Source: Lactobacillus intestinalis (GTDB lineage: Bacteria > Bacillota > Bacilli > Lactobacillales > Lactobacillaceae). From it: a stretch of 64,000 nucleotides of DNA. Made by a program: the position numbers and the translations under genes. This document shows, piece after piece, positions 38,841 through 47,278 of this stretch (positions within the stretch are counted from its first letter, which is position 1; each line of letters opens with the position of its first letter). Location: contig NZ_CP072983.1 in the NCBI RefSeq assembly GCF_024397795.1, positions 868,001-932,000 of the forward strand, read 5' to 3'. The notes below the pieces were generated by a model. That model saw only the letters and a program-made list of their open reading frames with translations, was not told the origin of the DNA and searched no databases.

Positions 38841-41165
38841 TTAATCTTCATTTTGATTATCTTCTTCTGAACGACTTGATTGTGTAGTACGAGAAGAACT
38901 AGAGCTTGCCACAGCTGAAGATTGTCTTGCTGAACTTGAAGAGGAAGAACTTGTAGCAATTCGACTTTGAGTAGAACTTGATTGGCGTAATGAACCGTTA
39001 TTGTCGCGAGTTCTCATAGTTTCACGACTTGCAGTTACATTAGCAGTTTGATTATTAGTATCTGCTTCTTCATCTTCTTCATCATAATTTGCGGAATTAT
39101 CACTTACACCACTTGGTGCATGTCCACGAACAAATAATTGCCAGCTTGAGGAACGGTTGCTTGTAGCTACCTCTGGAGGATTAGAATTATTTACAATACG
39201 TGCTCTAATCACTGAATTTGGTTTTTGCCAATCAACGTTTTCTTTATCTTGCATTAAATAGGACATCATGCTTCGATACATTAATTGCGCTGATTGCTGA
39301 CCAATTCCAGAAATTGTTCCATCTTTCAAATTGTCATATCCCGTCCAAACACCCATTACATAGCTCTTGGTATAACCAACAAACCAAGAATCTTTTGGAG
39401 TTGAATTATAAGCCGGATATTTTACTAAATCTTCATTAGAATATTTAACTGTACCTGTTTTACCAGCTTGATATAAACCATCAATTTTTGCTCGAGTACC
39501 GGAACCCGACTTAATTACATCCTTAAGCATATCGGTAATCATATAAGCAGTAGACTTCTTCATTACACGAACACCAGGAGAGTCATAATTTCTAGATAAA
39601 CCATCTGGAGTTTCAATCTTTGAAACAAATTGTGGCTTATGGTAAACACCCATTGTAGCAAAGGCTCCATATGCGCCAGCCATTTGTAAACTAGATGCAT
39701 TGGCACCAATAGCAACTGATAATCCAGAATTTGCAGGAACATCAATACCCATTCTTCTGGCAAAAAGAGAAGCACGGCCTACACCAACTTTAGCCAAAGT
39801 TTTAACGGCTGGTACATTTCGTGATTGCTCTAGGGCCTTACGCATAGTCATCATACCATCATACTTGTTATCCCAATCATACAATTGAATATTGGTTCCT
39901 GGATAAACATATTTACTATCATCAAGCATTTTAGCAGTAGACCAATTTAAGTATTGGATAGCCGGTGCATAATCCAATACTGGCTTAATAGAGGACCCTG
40001 TTGAACGACCAGTTTGAACAGCACGGTCTAATCCTAATTGAACTGAGGGAAGATGACGACCACCCAAAATCGCTACAACATGACCAGTATTTGGATCAAC
40101 CACTGTAGCACCAATTTGCATTTTATCATTAGTAAAAGGTACCGAACCATTATTGGCTAATTCATAGAGTTTGTTTTGAGCATCTTGATCGATATTCACA
40201 GTAATCTTTAAATTGTCATTATATGGATCAAAGCCCTTCTTTTTAACTTCTGAGATAACTTCTTTAATGTATGGGTCATCGATCTGTCTAATTTTAGACT
40301 CATTATTGGAGTGAGGAGGACGTAAGCCATGTTTAATGCTCTCATTAACCGCTTGATTATATTGAGCCTTAGTAATCTTTTGATTTTCAAGCATTGTTTT
40401 TAACACAATATCTCTACGATATTTAGCTTGTTGTGGATATAAATAAGGATCATAGGCTACTGGCGCATTTGGCATTCCAGCAATTAAAGCAGTTTGTGCT
40501 AAATCCAACTTATTAAGTGGCTTATTGTAGTAGTAATTAGCGGCGGTCCCCATCCCATAATTACCATAATTCATATAAACCTTGTTAATATAAAATTCTA
40601 AGATTTGATCTTTGCTAAACTCCCGTTGAACTCTCATTGCAAGCCATGCTTCTTGAGCCTTTCTTTTAAGAGTTCTTTGAGAAGTAGCAGTTGAAAAGAC
40701 TGTTAATTTAACTAATTGTTGGGTAATTGTCGATCCACCTGCAGCAATACTATTACTTTTAGCATTAGTAAGCATTGAACCTACAATTCTAATTGGATCA
40801 ACACCGATTTTATCTTTGTAGAAACGTTTATCTTCTACAGAAACAATTGCATCTTTTAATTGTTGCGGAATTTTATCATTTTTAACATAAATTCTTTTTT
40901 CTGACCCCAATGATAATAAGAACTTACCATCATTAGTGTACAAGCTTGAGGTACCGCCACTTTGCAATTGATTTTGACTGATATTAGGAGCATCCTTTGC
41001 ATAATAAGCAAATAATCCAATTCCAGATACAACTACTAAAAGTAAAATCAAGAAAAACCATTTGATGATTTTTACCCATAATCGACTACTCCTTCGTCGA
41101 TTATGATAGTCTCTGCGCGATTCACGCTTCATATTTCGATTCGGATCTAAATTATTCTCTGCCAT
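38841..41165 (-). CDS. pbp1A: bifunctional penicillin-binding protein 1A
   Basis: This 774-residue class A PBP polymerises and cross-links peptidoglycan. A basic cytoplasmic N-terminus is followed by a transmembrane segment (about 31-52). The glycosyltransferase 51 domain has VEDKRFYKDKIGVDP and GGSTITQQLVK. The transpeptidase has Ser391-Lys394 (GSSIKP), SRN in the second motif and GKTGT in the third. The last about 100 residues are an acidic and then Ser-rich tail that could span the wall. It overlaps recU by 14 bases, the conserved ponA-recU pair. Confidence 0.96.
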   Translation of the reverse strand: MAENNLDPNRNMKRESRRDYHNRRRSSRLWVKIIKWFFLILLLVVVSGIGLFAYYAKDAPNISQNQLQSGGTSSLYTNDGKFLLSLGSEKRIYVKNDKIPQQLKDAIVSVEDKRFYKDKIGVDPIRIVGSMLTNAKSNSIAAGGSTITQQLVKLTVFSTATSQRTLKRKAQEAWLAMRVQREFSKDQILEFYINKVYMNYGNYGMGTAANYYYNKPLNKLDLAQTALIAGMPNAPVAYDPYLYPQQAKYRRDIVLKTMLENQKITKAQYNQAVNESIKHGLRPPHSNNESKIRQIDDPYIKEVISEVKKKGFDPYNDNLKITVNIDQDAQNKLYELANNGSVPFTNDKMQIGATVVDPNTGHVVAILGGRHLPSVQLGLDRAVQTGRSTGSSIKPVLDYAPAIQYLNWSTAKMLDDSKYVYPGTNIQLYDWDNKYDGMMTMRKALEQSRNVPAVKTLAKVGVGRASLFARRMGIDVPANSGLSVAIGANASSLQMAGAYGAFATMGVYHKPQFVSKIETPDGLSRNYDSPGVRVMKKSTAYMITDMLKDVIKSGSGTRAKIDGLYQAGKTGTVKYSNEDLVKYPAYNSTPKDSWFVGYTKSYVMGVWTGYDNLKDGTISGIGQQSAQLMYRSMMSYLMQDKENVDWQKPNSVIRARIVNNSNPPEVATSNRSSSWQLFVRGHAPSGVSDNSANYDEEDEEADTNNQTANVTASRETMRTRDNNGSLRQSSSTQSRIATSSSSSSSARQSSAVASSSSSRTTQSSRSEEDNQNED

Positions 41166-41784
41166 TTTTCATTTCCCTATCTGCAATAAAATGATCAACT
41201 GCCTCAAGATATGGAAGAGTAGGGCGAAAGCCGCTACAAATTTCATAAGAATTATCTTCTATTTCTTTTAGCGTCATTGAACTTTTATTATTTTTTTGCC
41301 ACGCTGAAATCACAAAACTTGCTGGTGTAACAAAATAACGCTGCAAGCTTGTGAATTCAATAATAGTAAAACAAATTCCTTTTTGTTTCAAACATGCATT
41401 TAAATGAAAAATTTGATGTTCATGAAAGTTTTTTAACGGAAAATTTGTTTTATTTTTTGTTTCCTTAGCTTCAAAATCAAGATAATATCCTTTATAAACG
41501 CCATTATAGTCAGTAGTGGAAGCTTGTCTAAAATACGCTTCCCTAATGACCGCTTTAGATCGCTTAGGATAGTCTACCTTTACAATTTGGACGGGTGTTG
41601 GTTTTTTATGAACTACCGCCATTTCTTCTTCAAGGTAATACTTATTCGACTCATTGATTTGTTGCTCAAGTGTCATACCTCTATCAGAAAAGTTTACACC
41701 TTTTTTGTGAGTATAAGACTTTCTAATTTTACGTTTATTCGGTTTTCTAAATGCAGCCATACTGCCGCTTGGATATTTGACCAT
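41152..41784 (-). CDS. recU: Holliday junction resolvase RecU
   Basis: This 210-residue resolvase cuts Holliday junctions with RuvAB. Conserved RecU blocks are SDRGMTLEQQINESNKYY, HKKPTPVQIVKVDYPKRS, FRQASTTDYNGVYKG and LDFEAKETKNKTNFPL (the last with catalytic Asp/Glu/Lys). Start: the second ATG (41784), since AGGAG lies 8 bases upstream and MVKYPSG matches family N-termini. A start at 41805 would lie inside the promoter -10. It is translated ahead of pbp1A. Confidence 0.96.
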   Translation of the reverse strand: MVKYPSGSMAAFRKPNKRKIRKSYTHKKGVNFSDRGMTLEQQINESNKYYLEEEMAVVHKKPTPVQIVKVDYPKRSKAVIREAYFRQASTTDYNGVYKGYYLDFEAKETKNKTNFPLKNFHEHQIFHLNACLKQKGICFTIIEFTSLQRYFVTPASFVISAWQKNNKSSMTLKEIEDNSYEICSGFRPTLPYLEAVDHFIADREMKNGRE

Positions 41785-41803
41785 CAACTTCACTCCTGGT
41801 AGC

Positions 41804-41812
41804 ATTATAACA
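41804..41812 (-). promoter_or_regulatory. extended -10 promoter of recU-pbp1A
   Basis: On the minus strand the sequence reads TG T TATAAT, with TATAAT at 41804-41809. It lies 20 bases upstream of the recU ATG at 41784. Confidence 0.55.
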
Positions 41813-41856
41813 ATAATGATATATTTTTTGAAATAAAGGAAAGGGGGCTAAAAGGG

Positions 41857-42420
41857 ATGCATAGACTTTGGATTAGCGGATATCGAAGTTATGAATTAAA
41901 TGTTTTTGGTGATAAGGATCCTAAAATTGCAGTAATCAAGTATGCACTAAAAAATTATTTAGTCAATCTACTTGAGGAAGGTCAATTAGATTGGATAATT
42001 ACTGGAGCAAACCTAGGAGTGGAACAATGGAGTGCGGAAGTCGGAATTGAACTTCGAAATCAATATCCAGTACATGTTTCAATCCTAACACCCTATGCAA
42101 ATTTTGCAGATCGTTGGAATGAAAGTAACCAAAGCAAGTTCTATAATTTAAAAGAAAGTGTTGATTTTTTTGCTTCAACTTCCAATTCTTCTTATCAATC
42201 GCCAGATCAACTTAGAAATTATCAAGCTTTTTTACTTAGTCACACTGATCGTGCTATGCTCGTTTATGATAGCGAACATCCCGGAAAGCCCAAATTTGAT
42301 TATAAGTTAATCAGAAAATATCAAGAAACTAAAGATTATCCTTTAGATTTAATTGATTTTTACGATTTACAGGATGTAGCTGAAGAATATCAAGAAAATC
42401 ACCGCCGAGATGATTTTTAG
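41857..42420 (+). CDS. ypsA: YpsA/DUF1273 SLOG-type Rossmann protein
   Basis: The protein is 187 residues long. The start [22 protein letters not shown] is the family N-terminus. The Rossmann-like fold includes [21 protein letters not shown] (about 50-70), a nucleotide-loop-like stretch. YpsA proteins belong to the SLOG superfamily and affect cell division in Gram-positives. It precedes gpsB here, as in Bacillus, which fits a division role. The biochemical activity is not known. Confidence 0.9.
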   Translation: MHRLWISGYRSYELNVFGDKDPKIAVIKYALKNYLVNLLEEGQLDWIITGANLGVEQWSAEVGIELRNQYPVHVSILTPYANFADRWNESNQSKFYNLKESVDFFASTSNSSYQSPDQLRNYQAFLLSHTDRAMLVYDSEHPGKPKFDYKLIRKYQETKDYPLDLIDFYDLQDVAEEYQENHRRDDF

Positions 42421-42463
42421 TAATTTACAAAAGTAAAGGTTTTACTAAAGTGGTATTTTTAGT

Positions 42464-42491
42464 TTTACCCATGCTTTGTTTTTGCTAAAAT
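42464..42491 (+). promoter_or_regulatory. gpsB promoter
   Basis: -35 TTTACC at 42464-42469, a 16-base spacer, then TAAAAT at 42486-42491 preceded by TGC. The start ATG for gpsB at 42524 follows. A longer upstream frame would include the promoter itself. Confidence 0.65.
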
Positions 42492-42523
42492 ATAGGTTGG
42501 ATGTAAAGGAGTTGTCAGACCAA

Positions 42524-42922
42524 ATGGCAAATTTAAATGATGTTAAGCTATCTGCACAAGATATTTTAAAAAAACAATTTAGAAGTAAAGTAAAGGGATA
42601 TGATCCTGATGAAGTAGATGCCTACTTGGATCAAGTTATTTCTGATTATGAAACCTTCCATCAAATTATTGAAGATCTTTATGGACAAATTGGTACTTTG
42701 CAGCGTCAATTAATGGATGCTAAAAAACAAGGTGCTACGGCAGCAACTGAAACTGAAGAAGTTAAAACTTATACGCCAACTAAACGCAGAAAGCCTGTTT
42801 TTAATACTGAAGATGAAAATCAAGGCGAAATTTCTACTAATATGGCAATTATTCAAAGAATTTCAACACTTGAACGTAAAGTATATAATCTAAAACAACA
42901 TGTTTATGGATTACAAAAGTGA
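42524..42922 (+). CDS. gpsB: cell division protein GpsB
   Basis: This 132-residue coiled-coil adaptor links PBPs and division proteins. The N-terminal DivIVA-like domain has KLSAQDILKKQFRSKVKGYDPDEVDAYLDQV. A variable Lys/Glu/Thr-rich linker (about 68-98) leads to a C-terminal helix, TLERKVYNLKQHVYGLQK, for trimerisation. The ATG at 42524 is supported by the promoter position. Its neighbours ypsA and rnpB are standard for Bacilli. Confidence 0.96.
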   Translation: MANLNDVKLSAQDILKKQFRSKVKGYDPDEVDAYLDQVISDYETFHQIIEDLYGQIGTLQRQLMDAKKQGATAATETEEVKTYTPTKRRKPVFNTEDENQGEISTNMAIIQRISTLERKVYNLKQHVYGLQK

Positions 42923-42938
42923 TATGTTCTGGTATAAT
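42910..42938 (+). promoter_or_regulatory. rnpB promoter
   Basis: -35 ATTACA at 42910-42915, a 17-base spacer, then TG G TATAAT (-10 at 42933-42938). It overlaps the end of gpsB, so rnpB has its own start near 42945. Confidence 0.7.
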
Positions 42939-42944
42939 GATTGA

Positions 42945-43333
42945 TGGTGTGAATTTTGAGCAGTCGCGGTTTGCTTTATGCAAGCTGAGGAAAGTCCACG
43001 CACGCACAAACTGAGATGTTTGTAGTGTTCGTATTCAGCTCAATAAGCTGGAGGATACATTTAGAGTGTATCACGGCGGAAAAAGTGCTAAGTCTTTGAT
43101 ATGCATGACTATCCTTGAAAGTGCCACAGTGACGTAGCAAGATGGGAAACTGTCTTGGTGGAACGAGGTAAACCCTGCGAGCGTGCAACCCAAATTTGGT
43201 GGGGGCGTTTCGACCTAAGAAAATGAACTAAAGGTCGGGTTATTACTTTAATTAGTAATAAAGATAGATGACTGCTGAAGGTATTTTTGCCAAAAATACT
43301 GGAACAGAACGTGGCTTATAGAAATTCACATTG
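42945..43333 (+). ncRNA. rnpB: RNase P RNA (type B)
   Basis: The catalytic RNA that trims tRNA 5' ends. The conserved 5' core GAGGAAAGTCCACGC lies at 42986-43000. The 3' part has the ACAGAACGTGGCTTAT segment typical of RNase P RNA. TGTGAATTT (42948-42956) pairs with AAATTCACA (43322-43330) as P1, which sets the ends. The length, about 390 nt, is right. A dedicated terminator follows. The reverse-strand open frame here is a shadow. Confidence 0.95.
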
Positions 43334-43335
43334 GC

Positions 43336-43368
43336 AAAGTTGAGCTTCTTTGAGGCTCAACTTTTTTT
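43336..43368 (+). terminator. rnpB terminator
   Basis: AAAGTTGAGC (43336-43345) pairs with GCTCAACTTT (43355-43364) around a 9-base loop. A run of T follows. Confidence 0.9.
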
Positions 43369-43395
43369 ATTGAAAAAGAAAAAGAGTGTTTAAAA

Positions 43396-44517
43396 ATGGA
43401 AAAATATCAGCTTTATACAACAATGGGTGCTGGGTTTGAAAGTGTTGTAGCCAAAGAATTACAAAATTTAGGCTATAAGACCCAGACAGAAAATGGACGT
43501 GTATTTTTTGAAGGGACTCAGGAAGACATTGTAAAAACTAATCTTTGGCTTAGAACTGCCGATAGAGTTAAAATTCTGCTCAAAGAATTTAAGGCTTTAG
43601 ATTTTGATACATTATATAATGAAGTTTATGACATGGATTGGGCTAAGTTATTGCCCGTTGATGCCAAGTTCCCTGTTCAAGGCCGAGCTGTAAAGTCAAA
43701 ACTCCATTCTGAACCAGATGTTCAATCAATTGTTAAAAAAGCAATCGTTGATAAAATGATGGATCAATATCATCGTCGTGGCTTTTTACCAGAGACTGGT
43801 AGTGAATATCCACTTGATGTTCATATTTATAAAGACAAGGCTCGAATTTCACTTGATACTACGGGTGAAAGTCTATTTAAGCGCGGCTATCGTGTTGAAC
43901 ATGGGGGAGCTCCAATGAAAGAAAACTTCGCAGCAGGTTTACTGAAGCTTACTCCTTATAATGGAACTCATCCCTTAATTGATCCGATGACAGGATCAGG
44001 GACGTTAGCAATTGAGGCAGCCTTAATCGCTAAAAATATTGCTCCTGGAACTTGGCGCAAATTTGCTTTTGATAACTTTGATTGGTTCGATAAAAGTATC
44101 CATCCAAAAATGCTTGAAGAAGCAAAAGCACAAGTAAAGCCATTAGAGACTCCAATTTGGGCAAGCGATATTGATCAGTCAGTTTTGGAATTTGCTAAGC
44201 TTAATGCTCATAATGCAGGCGTTTTACAGGATATTCGTTTTAAGCAAGTTGCAGTAAAGGACTTTACAACTGATCTGGAAAATGGAATTATTATTGCCAA
44301 CCCTCCATATGGTAAGCGATTAAAGGATAAGAAATCTGCAGAAGAACTCTATGAGCAAATGGGCGAAGTCTTGGGTAAATATACTGACTTTAGTCAATAT
44401 TACTTAACTGCAGATCCAAATTTTGAAAAATATTTTGGCAAAAAAGCTACTAAAAAGCGTAAATTGTTCAATGGTAACTTACGTGTAGATTTCTATCAAT
44501 ATTGGGCAAATAGATAA
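43396..44517 (+). CDS. THUMP-domain class I SAM-dependent RNA methyltransferase (YpsC/RlmL-type)
   Basis: The protein has 373 residues. A THUMP domain (about 50-160) is followed by a methyltransferase core. Motif I is DPMTGSGT (196-203) and the N6-adenine/guanine-type catalytic NPPY is 302-305. Bacterial relatives (RlmL N-terminal half, YpsC) methylate 23S rRNA guanine. This is the short, single-domain form. It sits next to rnpB, the Bacillus ypsC position. Confidence 0.9.
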   Translation: MEKYQLYTTMGAGFESVVAKELQNLGYKTQTENGRVFFEGTQEDIVKTNLWLRTADRVKILLKEFKALDFDTLYNEVYDMDWAKLLPVDAKFPVQGRAVKSKLHSEPDVQSIVKKAIVDKMMDQYHRRGFLPETGSEYPLDVHIYKDKARISLDTTGESLFKRGYRVEHGGAPMKENFAAGLLKLTPYNGTHPLIDPMTGSGTLAIEAALIAKNIAPGTWRKFAFDNFDWFDKSIHPKMLEEAKAQVKPLETPIWASDIDQSVLEFAKLNAHNAGVLQDIRFKQVAVKDFTTDLENGIIIANPPYGKRLKDKKSAEELYEQMGEVLGKYTDFSQYYLTADPNFEKYFGKKATKKRKLFNGNLRVDFYQYWANR

Positions 44518-44518
44518 A

Positions 44519-45751
44519 ATGTTAACAAAAGAGTTAAATACGGAAGTTTGGGTAATTTCAGATACTCATTTGATTGCGGATAGCATTCACGATAATGGAC
44601 AGGCTTTTTCTCGAATGCAAAAAACTAGTCAAGGTAAGGATTTATATTACCAAGAAACAGTACTCAAGGCGTTCAGAAAGATGGCTCAAGAAAAAAAGCC
44701 AGCTGCGATTGTGGTAACTGGAGATGTAACTTTTAATGGGGAACGGGTTTCTGCAGAAAAATTTGCGGAAATATTTCAACCTTTAAAAGATACTAAGTTA
44801 CTTGTTTTACCAGGAAACCATGATATTTTTGATGGTTGGGCTAGAGAATTCCGTGGGAAAAAACAATTCTATGCTGGAGAAATTAGTCCAGCATTTTGGA
44901 AATCGATTTTTTATAAGTCATATAGCTGTGCAGAAAGTAAAGATAGAAGCTCACTAGCTTACAGCGTCCAGCTAAATCCCCAATACTTATTAATTTTGGC
45001 TGACTCTAATTATTATGGGAAAGAGGAAACCACTGAAGCTCCCCATACCCGAGGTCGAATTAATAAAGATCAATTAAATTGGATTGAGGATCAGTTAAAG
45101 ATGGCCTCTAAAAACAATTTACGACCAATTATTTTCATGCATCATAATTTGTATGCGCACAATCCAGCAGTAAATAAAGGATATGTCCTCGATAATGCAT
45201 CTGAATTGCGGAGATTGTGTGCCCGTTATAACGTAAAACTCGTTTTTTCTGGTCATATTCATGCCCAAAATATTATGGGACCTCAAGATATGACTCCAAC
45301 TACAGAAGTAGTTACTTCAAGTTTTTGTTCTAATAACCAAGGCTATGGAGTGGTAAGATTACATTCGCGCCATATTACTTATATTCGTAAAACCTTTGAT
45401 ATGATGCCTTACTTAACTGAAGGAGAAAAGCAAGATTATACTTTAGCTCACTTTCATAATTACTTGGAGAATTTGCAATTAGGAAGTATTGCGGCTGATT
45501 TAATGCAAAGTGACCTACGTAAGAATCATAATAGTATTGATTTAGTTAGAGAAATGGGCACATTATTTGGTCGAATGAATTATAATTTTTACACTGGTCA
45601 CAATCATATGAAGCCAGCTCATTTAAATAAAATTCATGGGACCCGTGCTTATCAAACTTTAATCAAGCAGCATCCAGAATATCGGCTGTATTTAAAGACT
45701 CTTTATGATACAAGCGACCATAGTAATTTACAGGTAAAGATTCGGTATTAG
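44519..45751 (+). CDS. metallophosphoesterase
   Basis: This 410-residue calcineurin-fold protein has all metal motifs: SDTHLIAD near residue 14, GDVTFNGE near 68, GNHD near 100, MHHN near 206 and SGHIHAQ near 243. The C-terminal about 120 residues are a family extension. No signal peptide is seen, so it is probably cytoplasmic. Substrates of such enzymes range from nucleotides to phosphodiesters and cannot be told here. The start follows the preceding stop by 1 base, so the two form a unit. Confidence 0.85.
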   Translation: MLTKELNTEVWVISDTHLIADSIHDNGQAFSRMQKTSQGKDLYYQETVLKAFRKMAQEKKPAAIVVTGDVTFNGERVSAEKFAEIFQPLKDTKLLVLPGNHDIFDGWAREFRGKKQFYAGEISPAFWKSIFYKSYSCAESKDRSSLAYSVQLNPQYLLILADSNYYGKEETTEAPHTRGRINKDQLNWIEDQLKMASKNNLRPIIFMHHNLYAHNPAVNKGYVLDNASELRRLCARYNVKLVFSGHIHAQNIMGPQDMTPTTEVVTSSFCSNNQGYGVVRLHSRHITYIRKTFDMMPYLTEGEKQDYTLAHFHNYLENLQLGSIAADLMQSDLRKNHNSIDLVREMGTLFGRMNYNFYTGHNHMKPAHLNKIHGTRAYQTLIKQHPEYRLYLKTLYDTSDHSNLQVKIRY

Positions 45752-45760
45752 GAGAAATCA

Positions 45761-46126
45761 ATGAAAAAGAAACATTTCATCTTTTTGGGAACTGCGGGGA
45801 TCATTTACTATAGCTGGCTTTTTATCATTTTGTTTATCAGTTTGATTCTAATGTATGAAAGTAATACACCCATTAATTGGCCTGCTATCATTATTGGAGC
45901 GATCTTTGGGATTTGCTTTATTTATACTTATTTATTTTCTTATTGGACTCTCAACTACCTTAAGTTTCCTTATCGAAAAAAGCTTAAGATTTCTCATACT
46001 CCTGAACTGGTTCAAAGATATTGGTGGTTTAGTATTTATAAGATTAAACTTCAGGATTATCCTACTTATTATTTGCTTCGAATTGAAAAAAATAAAGCTA
46101 CTTCTAGAGTGGCTTTATCAAAATAA
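45761..46126 (+). CDS. small two-transmembrane protein (EbsA-like?)
   Basis: The protein has 121 residues with two transmembrane segments (about 8-33 and 40-62), then a soluble tail. IIYYSWLFIILFISLI recalls EbsA family proteins of Lactobacillales, but I am not sure. RBS AGGAG lies before ATG 45761, 9 bases after the phosphoesterase. It ends 21 bases before the convergent RelE-like gene, with no terminator between them. Confidence 0.55.
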   Translation: MKKKHFIFLGTAGIIYYSWLFIILFISLILMYESNTPINWPAIIIGAIFGICFIYTYLFSYWTLNYLKFPYRKKLKISHTPELVQRYWWFSIYKIKLQDYPTYYLLRIEKNKATSRVALSK

Positions 46127-46146
46127 TAAGTTCTACATCTTTTTTA

Positions 46147-46455
46147 TTAAGGTAACGACTTTTCAAGTTCCTTACTGAATTCGCTCTTTTGTAAACTAGT
46201 TGAAAGATACCAAACCACAGCTTGCTCGTCATGTACTGTGAATGCAATGCGAACTGACCCCATTTTACCTAGATTAAGCCGCATTTCGTAACAGGGAAGG
46301 TTATTAATCTTTCTTCTAGTAGCTAACTTAACTTTTGTCATCCCTGTTTGAACTTCTTTTTTAATTGCAAAGCCTATCTTTTCTTGAGCAACTTTCTTTG
46401 CTTGGGGATGTTTCTTGAAAAATAGTTTGCATCCCTTGTTAAATGATACTTTCAA
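46147..46455 (-). CDS. RelE/HigB-like toxin, orphan
   Basis: The 102-residue basic protein follows the RelE fold pattern: helices at the N-terminus, then strands CYEMRLNLGKMGSVRIAFTVHD and VVWYLSTSLQKSEF. These toxins cleave mRNA on the ribosome. No antitoxin gene is found on either side. The upstream neighbour is tpx and the downstream neighbour is a convergent membrane protein. A Lys/Arg-rich surface is kept, but activity is unproven. Confidence 0.65.
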   Translation of the reverse strand: MKVSFNKGCKLFFKKHPQAKKVAQEKIGFAIKKEVQTGMTKVKLATRRKINNLPCYEMRLNLGKMGSVRIAFTVHDEQAVVWYLSTSLQKSEFSKELEKSLP

Positions 46456-46477
46456 TTTATTTCACCAAATTTCTAAC

Positions 46478-46524
46478 AAAAAAGCCTTAGATGCTAGTTA
46501 TACCTAACATTATAAGGCTTTTTT
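46478..46524 (-). terminator. terminator of tpx
   Basis: Stem AAAAAAGCCTTA / TAAGGCTTTTTT (46478-46489, 46513-46524). An inner stem ATGCTAG/CTAACAT pairs better on the minus transcript (G-U instead of a C-A mismatch). This favours tpx termination, and the RelE-like gene then needs read-through or its own start. Confidence 0.85.
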
Positions 46525-46533
46525 CTCTAGATT

Positions 46534-47019
46534 TTACTTTAGTTCTTCAAGAGCAGCAGCATAATTTGGTTCATCAGTAATTTCATCAACAATTTGACGA
46601 TAAATAATCATGCCATCTTTATCCAAAACCCAAACTGAGCGAGCAAGAATTCCCATCTCTGGAATCAAAAGGCCAGTAGCTTCACCAAATGAGTGACCCT
46701 CATCAGAAACTAATTGCATATTTTTCACGCCTTCAGCTGCACACCACTTTTGTTGATCTTCAATAGTATTGGTGGATACTGTCAAAAAGTTAACATCTGG
46801 ATATTGATCCATCGTTTGATTAAACTTCTTAGTTTGAATACTGCAAACTGAAGTATTGATATCGGGCACTACACTAATGAGAGTAGTTTTACCCAAAAGA
46901 TCTTGATTGGTTATCTTTTGACCATTTTTGTTAATAACCGTAAACTCAGGCATTTTCTCGCCAACTTTTGGTGGATTACCAACCAATCGACATTCTTTTC
47001 CTTTAAAAGTGACTTCCAT
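46534..47019 (-). CDS. tpx: thiol peroxidase
   Basis: This 161-residue atypical 2-Cys peroxiredoxin reduces peroxides with thioredoxin. The peroxidatic Cys59 is in INTSVCSIQT and the resolving Cys93 in QKWCAAEG, matching Tpx spacing. The full length of family members is present. It has its own extended -10 promoter and terminator. It contributes to peroxide defence in this catalase-free genus. Confidence 0.96.
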   Translation of the reverse strand: MEVTFKGKECRLVGNPPKVGEKMPEFTVINKNGQKITNQDLLGKTTLISVVPDINTSVCSIQTKKFNQTMDQYPDVNFLTVSTNTIEDQQKWCAAEGVKNMQLVSDEGHSFGEATGLLIPEMGILARSVWVLDKDGMIIYRQIVDEITDEPNYAAALEELK

Positions 47020-47054
47020 GAAAATCCTCCTTAATTCAATCTGATATTAAACCT

Positions 47055-47063
47055 AGTATAGCA
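47055..47063 (-). promoter_or_regulatory. extended -10 promoter of tpx
   Basis: TGC TATACT on the minus strand (-10 at 47055-47060). A good RBS (AAGGAGG) lies before the ATG. Confidence 0.5.
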
Positions 47064-47170
47064 AATTCAAAATAAGGATTTAAATAAATTGCTTAGAAAG
47101 AAATTTATCATAAAGAGATGCGGAACTTCGTTAACTAATTTTTCTAATACCCAGCAATTAAAAACTTTTT

Positions 47171-47278
47171 TGTTATAATAGATTTTGAAAACTGTAAAAG
47201 GTGGGACCTAAATTCTAAAGTGAAAGATCAATTGCTAGATATTTTGTTACTTTTATAGAAGAAAGAGGCGCGCAACCG
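47171..47278 (+). promoter_or_regulatory. fhs promoter and about 95-nt leader
   Basis: TG T TATAAT (-10 at 47174-47179) is a perfect extended -10. The leader that follows, about 95 nt, contains a GTG-started 12-codon frame (47220-47258) reading [11 protein letters not shown] after the start. This frame has no RBS at normal distance, and no terminator lies between it and fhs. I saw no match to THF or other known riboswitches. The AGAGG before the ATG is the RBS. Confidence 0.55.

Noticed and set aside
41524..41802. 92-codon plus-strand frame in recU
   Set aside because: Antisense to strongly conserved RecU motifs.
42976..43188. 70-codon minus-strand open frame
   Set aside because: It is entirely antisense to the RNase P RNA core and has no RBS.
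45855..46178. 107-codon plus-strand frame overlapping the small membrane protein
   Set aside because: It is a frame-shifted reading of the membrane-protein gene that runs past its stop and into the RelE-like gene. The in-frame 45761 gene has a good RBS and a normal hydrophobic layout.
47180..47278. THF riboswitch in front of fhs
   Set aside because: The leader lacks the conserved purine-rich core I recall for that class; no convincing match.
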